Assembly (NCBI RefSeq): GCF_030866765.1
Contig: NZ_CP133017.1
Location: 4,136,001-4,200,000, forward strand
DNA from: Paenibacillus silvisoli
Lineage (GTDB): Bacteria; Bacillota; Bacilli; Paenibacillales; Paenibacillaceae
Reading direction: 5' to 3'
DNA: 64,000 nucleotides
Part shown: piece after piece, positions 60,356 through 64,000 of the stretch
Layout of the letters: every line of letters starts with the position of its first letter
Position numbering within the stretch: position 1 is the stretch's first letter
The notes under the pieces: model-generated
Databases searched by the model: none
Told to the model about the DNA's origin: nothing
Seen by the model: only the letters and a program-made list of their open reading frames with translations
Made by a program: the position numbers and the translations under genes

Positions 60356-60409
60356 CGGTCTGACCGCCTTTCGTCATATAGGATGAAGATTCTTCCAGTA
60401 GTACGACGA

Positions 60410-61162
60410 TTAGCGGCAATACGTTACAACTTCATCGTAGGAGAGATTGCCGCCGAATATATCGAGCGCGCTCCCGATCGTAATATCGAGCTTGCCACCC
60501 GTAATCTGCTTGAACAGCGCCAGATCCTCGAGCGACCTTGCACCGCCTGCATAAGTCGTCGGGATCGTCACCCAAGCTGCCAGCTGCTCCGCCAGATCCG
60601 CCAGGATGCCCGTACGCTTGCCTTCCACATCCACCGCATGCACCAAATACTCGTCGCAATACTGCGCCAGCTCGAGCAGATTGGCTTCATTCACGCGGAA
60701 CTCGCTGAACGTTTTCCATTGATTCGTAACGACATACCAGTCGCCGTCCCGCTTCTTGCAGCTGAGATCGATCACGAGCCGGTCCTTGCCGACCTCGGAA
60801 ACGATCCGATTCAAGTTATTCATCTCCAGCTCGCCGTCCCGGAAAATATACGAGGTGACGATGACATGCGTAGCTCCCGCATCCAGATAGCGCGCCGCGT
60901 TCTCCGCATGAATGCCGCCGCCGATTTGCAAGCCGCCCGGATAAGCGCGCAGTGCGGCAAGCGCCGCTTCCTCGTTGCCGCCGCCAAGCATGATGACGTG
61001 GCCCCCGGTCAGCCCGTCGCGCCGGAACATCGAGGCATAATGCTCGGAGCTGTGCTCGGAGACGAAGTTTTCGACCACATGGCCGCCGCCGGCACCCAAC
61101 GTTTCGCCGACGATTTGCTTTACTTTGCCGTTGTGCAGATCAATGCAAGGTCTGAATTTCAT
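60410..61162 (-). CDS. HIS6-like (eukaryote-type) ProFAR isomerase
   Basis: A 250-residue TIM barrel close to the fungal and plant HIS6 form of HisA rather than ordinary bacterial HisA. It begins with FRPCIDLHNGKVKQIVG, then NFVSEHSSEHYASMF, GLQIGGGIHAENA, HVIVTSYIF, LVIDLSCKK, VDVEGKRTG, TYAGGARSLEDL and ends GSALDIFGGNL. The catalytic Asp in PCIDLHNG and the second Asp in VDVEG are present. It isomerises ProFAR in histidine synthesis. No other his gene is near. AGGAAGAG precedes the ATG at 61162. Confidence 0.88.
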   Translation of the reverse strand: MKFRPCIDLHNGKVKQIVGETLGAGGGHVVENFVSEHSSEHYASMFRRDGLTGGHVIMLGGGNEEAALAALRAYPGGLQIGGGIHAENAARYLDAGATHVIVTSYIFRDGELEMNNLNRIVSEVGKDRLVIDLSCKKRDGDWYVVTNQWKTFSEFRVNEANLLELAQYCDEYLVHAVDVEGKRTGILADLAEQLAAWVTIPTTYAGGARSLEDLALFKQITGGKLDITIGSALDIFGGNLSYDEVVTYCR

Positions 61163-61210
61163 CGCTGTACTCTTCCTCTCTGATTTTCGATAAGTCCGTA
61201 TGAGTAAAGC

Positions 61211-61630
61211 CTAAGCCGCCTTTTTGCGAATCATGCGATACAGCACTACGCCTAGCAGCGCGCCTAGCGTATTGAGAATGACGTCGTCTATGTCAAAGCT
61301 TCCCCTGTGCAGCACCAGCTGAAGCAGCTCCAGCGTCATCAAGGCGGCGATGCAAAGCAGCGTGAACCGGATCAAGCGGACGCGGTACAAGTAAGGAATC
61401 GCGAGTCCGAACGGCACGAATACCGCCACGTTGCCGACGATATTGACGAGCCAATAAACGGCGTTAAAGCTATCCGCATGATCGAAATATAAGCGGATGG
61501 TCCGGAACGGTACGAGATTATACCGATAACCCGACCAATGTCCCGTCGATCGTCCAAAGCCGATAAACATCCAATATAGAAGCATCAATAAATACGATAA
61601 AGTTATTAGTCCAACCAATTTTTTCATCAT
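61211..61630 (-). CDS. VanZ-family membrane protein
   Basis: A 139-residue membrane protein with four predicted helices. The family motifs NLVPFRTI, VNIVGNVAVFVPFGLAIPYL and the end FDIDDVILNTLGALLG are visible. VanZ of vancomycin clusters gives low-level teicoplanin resistance; no van genes are present, and most homologues have unknown roles. Three close ATGs (61639, 61630, 61627) compete; 61630 is preferred because GGGAT lies 7 bases upstream. It follows the coiled-coil lipoprotein gene closely. Confidence 0.83.
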   Translation of the reverse strand: MMKKLVGLITLSYLLMLLYWMFIGFGRSTGHWSGYRYNLVPFRTIRLYFDHADSFNAVYWLVNIVGNVAVFVPFGLAIPYLYRVRLIRFTLLCIAALMTLELLQLVLHRGSFDIDDVILNTLGALLGVVLYRMIRKKAA

Positions 61631-61643
61631 GGCTAACATCCCG

Positions 61644-62246
61644 CTAGTCGACATCGACAATCTTCCATCCCGTATCGTTGACATTGGACATGGCATAGGC
61701 ATGAACCACGTCTTGCGGCGTATACGCGTTGACCACGATCGTACGGTTCGTCTTCCCCGGTTTCGTGTACGTATCCGCCAAGCCCAATGTCAGCTTTGCA
61801 TAATTCAGCTCTGTTTTTACAAGCACATTTTCAATGAACCATCTCATATTGTCAGTGTTCGCAAAATAACGGTCCCACACCTTTGCGTTTGCTCCCGGTT
61901 TGGTTTGGGCCGTTCCCAGCAAATCAAGGAGGAGCAGCACGGCGTCCGCCGGGACCTGCTTGTCGATGCGAAGCTCTTGCTCGCCTTGCTTCACCAGCTG
62001 GTCGGCTTGTTCCTTCAGCTGATCCGTCTGCTCCGTAAGCGACTTCAGCTTGCCGTCCGCATCGCTCAGCTGAGCGGTCAGCCTGCCGTTCTCCGTTCGC
62101 AGCTCAGCCAGCTGCTTCTGCTGCTCCGCGACCTGCCGCTCCAGCCGTTCCGTTTCGTTACCGCTGCAGCCTGCCGTCAGCATGAGAACGGCCGCCGCCA
62201 TAGCCGCCGCAAGTCCGGCAGCGCCATTCCGAAATGCGCGCGTCAT
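61644..62246 (-). CDS. Coiled-coil lipoprotein of unknown function
   Basis: A 200-residue lipoprotein: signal peptide with the lipobox LTAGC (Cys at about residue 27), a coiled coil of heptads (about 32-95, RLERQVAEQQKQLAELRTEN shortened) and a C-terminal domain (about 95-200) with VWDRYFANTDNMRWFIENV, TIVVNAYTPQDVVHAYAM (shortened). The C-terminal part is probably a small alpha/beta module outside the cell. The family is not recognised. GGAGG precedes the ATG. Confidence 0.72.
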   Translation of the reverse strand: MTRAFRNGAAGLAAAMAAAVLMLTAGCSGNETERLERQVAEQQKQLAELRTENGRLTAQLSDADGKLKSLTEQTDQLKEQADQLVKQGEQELRIDKQVPADAVLLLLDLLGTAQTKPGANAKVWDRYFANTDNMRWFIENVLVKTELNYAKLTLGLADTYTKPGKTNRTIVVNAYTPQDVVHAYAMSNVNDTGWKIVDVD

Positions 62247-62268
62247 TTCTGCACCTCCGGCCTTCAGC

Positions 62269-62766
62269 CTATTTCAACATCTTCTGGAACGAGGCCAAAT
62301 CGAGCCAACGGTCGAACTTATAGGCGATCTCCTTGTAGCATGCGACCTGCTCGTACCCCATCTTGCCGAATAGCGCCATGCTGCTTTCGTTCTCCGTACA
62401 AATCGTCGCGATAAGCGAGTGAAAATTCAGTTCTCTTGCGACGGACTCGATGTATGTCATCGCTTCTCTGCCAATCCCTTGGCCGGTAAAAGAAGGCTCC
62501 AAGTAGATCGTCACTTCCGCCGTAACGTTGAAGGCCGGACGCTTCTTATGCTGCGTAAGCAGCGCATAGCCCGCATATTGCCCGTTCATCCTGACCACAT
62601 AGGAGCGGTACATCTCCGCCATCGGCTCAATCAGCTGTTTCATCTGTTCAGCCGTGTAGGGATAAAGGTCAAAGGACACCGTCGTATGCTCGACAAAATA
62701 ATTATATGTACGGCGTACATCTTCCAGAAATAGTTCGGTATACGCTTCAAACGCAAGCTCTCGCAT
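62269..62766 (-). CDS. GNAT acetyltransferase, phosphinothricin-acetyltransferase-like
   Basis: A 165-residue GNAT enzyme. TYNYFVEHTTVSFDLYP at the start and VTIYLEPSFTGQGIGREAM, the acetyl-CoA loop, followed by LIATICTENESSMALFGKMGY, match the PAT/YwnH type that acetylates phosphinothricin, methionine sulfoximine or related amines. The true substrate is unknown. The ATG at 62766 has GAGGTG 8 bases upstream; the frame extends to 62814 without one. Confidence 0.83.
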   Translation of the reverse strand: MRELAFEAYTELFLEDVRRTYNYFVEHTTVSFDLYPYTAEQMKQLIEPMAEMYRSYVVRMNGQYAGYALLTQHKKRPAFNVTAEVTIYLEPSFTGQGIGREAMTYIESVARELNFHSLIATICTENESSMALFGKMGYEQVACYKEIAYKFDRWLDLASFQKMLK

Positions 62767-62866
62767 AGTTGTTGCACCTCTTGGATGATTGATATCGCTC
62801 GGCAAGACGGGCAAGCGACCGCGCTCCGTAGAGCCGTCTCCTGCCCGCCTGTCGGCCGCACAGCCT

Positions 62867-63346
62867 TTATTCCCAGCGCTCGATGCTGTAAACCTTATAC
62901 AAACCGGCCTCTTTGTTCTCGGTTACCGTATAAATCCATTGGTACTCGTTGATCGTCGAACGCCCGTCCGGATAATAAATGCCGATTTTTTCGATAATGT
63001 AAAATTTGTACTCGCCGCCGATTTTCTGGATATTCATAATTTGATAGCGGATCAGCTTTTCTTTAATATTTTTCGCGCTTAGCCGCCGCACTAAATCTTC
63101 TTGCTGCTTATAAAGGGGACCGTTCGGATCCAGGAGTCCTTCGACGAGCGAGAACCGGTTTTTGTTGACCGCCTCGACCATGGATTCCTCGTATGCGTTC
63201 ATGACACGGTTCGCGCCGGTTTCTTGGTAGTCGATCTGTTCGCCGCCGGTCACCGTGCCTTGATTATCGGGCCCACCCTTCGCCGTACAAGCGCTAAGCA
63301 GCAGAATAAGGCTTAGCAGCAGACTGAGCGTCGCCGTTCTGTACAT
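62867..63346 (-). CDS. Small lipoprotein of unknown function
   Basis: A 159-residue lipoprotein with the lipobox LSAC (Cys at about residue 20). A short Gly/Thr-rich spacer is followed by a domain (about 45-159) with the helix-strand pattern MVEAVNKNRFSLVEGLL, YKFYIIEKIGIYYPDG and WIYTVTENKEAGLYKVYSI, which resembles the NTF2-like domain of TcaA-type proteins. This resemblance is by eye only. Confidence 0.72.
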   Translation of the reverse strand: MYRTATLSLLLSLILLLSACTAKGGPDNQGTVTGGEQIDYQETGANRVMNAYEESMVEAVNKNRFSLVEGLLDPNGPLYKQQEDLVRRLSAKNIKEKLIRYQIMNIQKIGGEYKFYIIEKIGIYYPDGRSTINEYQWIYTVTENKEAGLYKVYSIERWE

Positions 63347-63387
63347 CGCTTGATTGCTCCCGTCGTTTGGTTTTGTTCCTCATCCTC

Positions 63388-63861
63388 TTAACGGACGGAT
63401 CGTTCGTAAATGGTAATCTTCTTCCCATCCGGCAGCTCCGCCGGGCTGACCGGGGTGCAGCCGTTTCGCTGCCAAAATGCATGCGCCGGTTCATTCGCGG
63501 CCAGGACGCCCAGCCTGTGGAAGGTAACGCCTCTATCGCGCATGATGGCATCGAAGAGCATCAACGCCGCATTTCCGTAGCCGCGGCCTTGAACATGTCC
63601 GCTGATGACCAGCAATCCGATCCAGGTGCAGGAATCATTCGGATTCGTCATCAGAAACTCGAGAATGCCGATATCGGTTCCGTTATCGCGAATTATATAT
63701 CGTTCAGCGCCGGCTTGCTCCGCATCCTTTAATTCGGCTGCAATATCCGCGTCCGTCAGCTGTTCTTTGTCTTTGGAAATCGAGTTGAAAAACGGGTTCG
63801 AGTTGAAAATAGCCAGCTCGCTTGCCGCCAGCGCGGACGTGGATCGAATCAACGTTAACAT
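63388..63861 (-). CDS. GNAT-family acetyltransferase
   Basis: A 157-residue GNAT. The acetyl-CoA loop HVQGRGYGNAALML and the later LGVLAANEPAHAFWQRNGC motif are clear. The N-terminal part is longer than the minimal fold. Substrate unknown. Ribosome site AGGG precedes the ATG at 63861. Confidence 0.82.
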   Translation of the reverse strand: MLTLIRSTSALAASELAIFNSNPFFNSISKDKEQLTDADIAAELKDAEQAGAERYIIRDNGTDIGILEFLMTNPNDSCTWIGLLVISGHVQGRGYGNAALMLFDAIMRDRGVTFHRLGVLAANEPAHAFWQRNGCTPVSPAELPDGKKITIYERSVR

Positions 63862-63908
63862 GGTGGCATCCCTTCGCTTGGATCAGTAACCTTCATTGTA
63901 TCACGACC

Positions 63909-64000
63909 CTACTGTTCACGCCATGACGGATTGAGCAGCACCATATGAACATGATCCTCCCATTTTCCGTTAATCCGGAGATAATCCCGCGCAAGCCCTT
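63909..64000 (-). CDS. Partial GNAT-like acetyltransferase (C-terminal end)
   Basis: The minus strand is open from the window edge to the TAG at 63909-63911 and gives about 29 residues, ARDYLRINGKWEDHVHMVLL and then NPSWREQ. The end of RimJ-type N-acetyltransferases reads very much like this. The start is outside the window. Confidence 0.6.
   Translation of the reverse strand, partial: GLARDYLRINGKWEDHVHMVLLNPSWREQ

Overview
The window looks like chromosomal DNA of a spore-forming, low-to-mid-GC Gram-positive bacterium of the Paenibacillus/Cohnella type. The grounds are a YqzE-family small protein, a CwlD-type amidase, a YhaO/YhaN pair, large sugar ABC operons with DUF5696 and NHL-YIP1 proteins, an SLH-anchored glycosidase, strong GGAGG ribosome binding sites with frequent TTG/GTG starts, and Rho-independent terminators after most units. 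No phage, transposase, integrase or CRISPR array was seen. The genus is an inference from gene content.

Layout. 0-3 kb: an unidentified gene cut by the left edge, YqzE-like protein, amidase, divergent polysaccharide deacetylase and a VOC protein. 3.0-4.6 kb: a 183-bp array of four 50-bp repeats in inverted orientation, a tRNA-Leu(CAG) and a response regulator whose HD-type output domain is broken by deletion and frameshift. 4.6-27 kb: a large leftward carbohydrate region with a GH18 hydrolase, a transglutaminase-fold protein, a CBM9-like protein, a GntR/LacI-type regulator, two permease pairs, a DUF5696 protein, an NHL-YIP1 membrane protein, two solute-binding proteins (one fused to carbohydrate-binding-like domains) and an SLH-anchored putative glycosidase. 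No ABC ATPase is encoded here. Two promoters of this region share an AGATATATCT-like motif at the same distance from a TTTACA -35 box, and one also carries a full consensus CcpA cre site. A second, identical tRNA-Leu(CAG) closes the region.

27-38 kb: small housekeeping genes, xanthine phosphoribosyltransferase, a lipoprotein, an ArsB/NhaD-type transporter, a YkvI-like membrane protein and a glycosyltransferase-yhaO-yhaN operon. 38-45 kb: an operon with a fused phosphoribosyltransferase-HAD protein and a second QueD paralogue, then a diguanylate cyclase and the canonical queD-queE-queC operon for preQ0. This pairing is the most interesting candidate for an undescribed pathway, because a PRTase plus a HAD phosphatase plus QueD/E/C recalls deazapurine nucleoside biosynthesis.

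45-48 kb: PhzF-like protein, EamA transporter, GyrI-like protein and a formaldehyde-dehydrogenase-type zinc enzyme. 48-59.7 kb: a sensory block with a methyl-accepting protein, a hybrid histidine kinase, a divergent OmpR-type regulator, a receiver-PAS-GGDEF-EAL protein, a CheA with two CheW-like domains, CheW and an unknown protein. It appears to link a chemosensory array to cyclic-di-GMP turnover. 59.9-64 kb: DUF2500 protein, a eukaryote-type (HIS6-like) HisA, a VanZ-like protein, two lipoproteins and three GNAT acetyltransferases, the last cut by the right edge.
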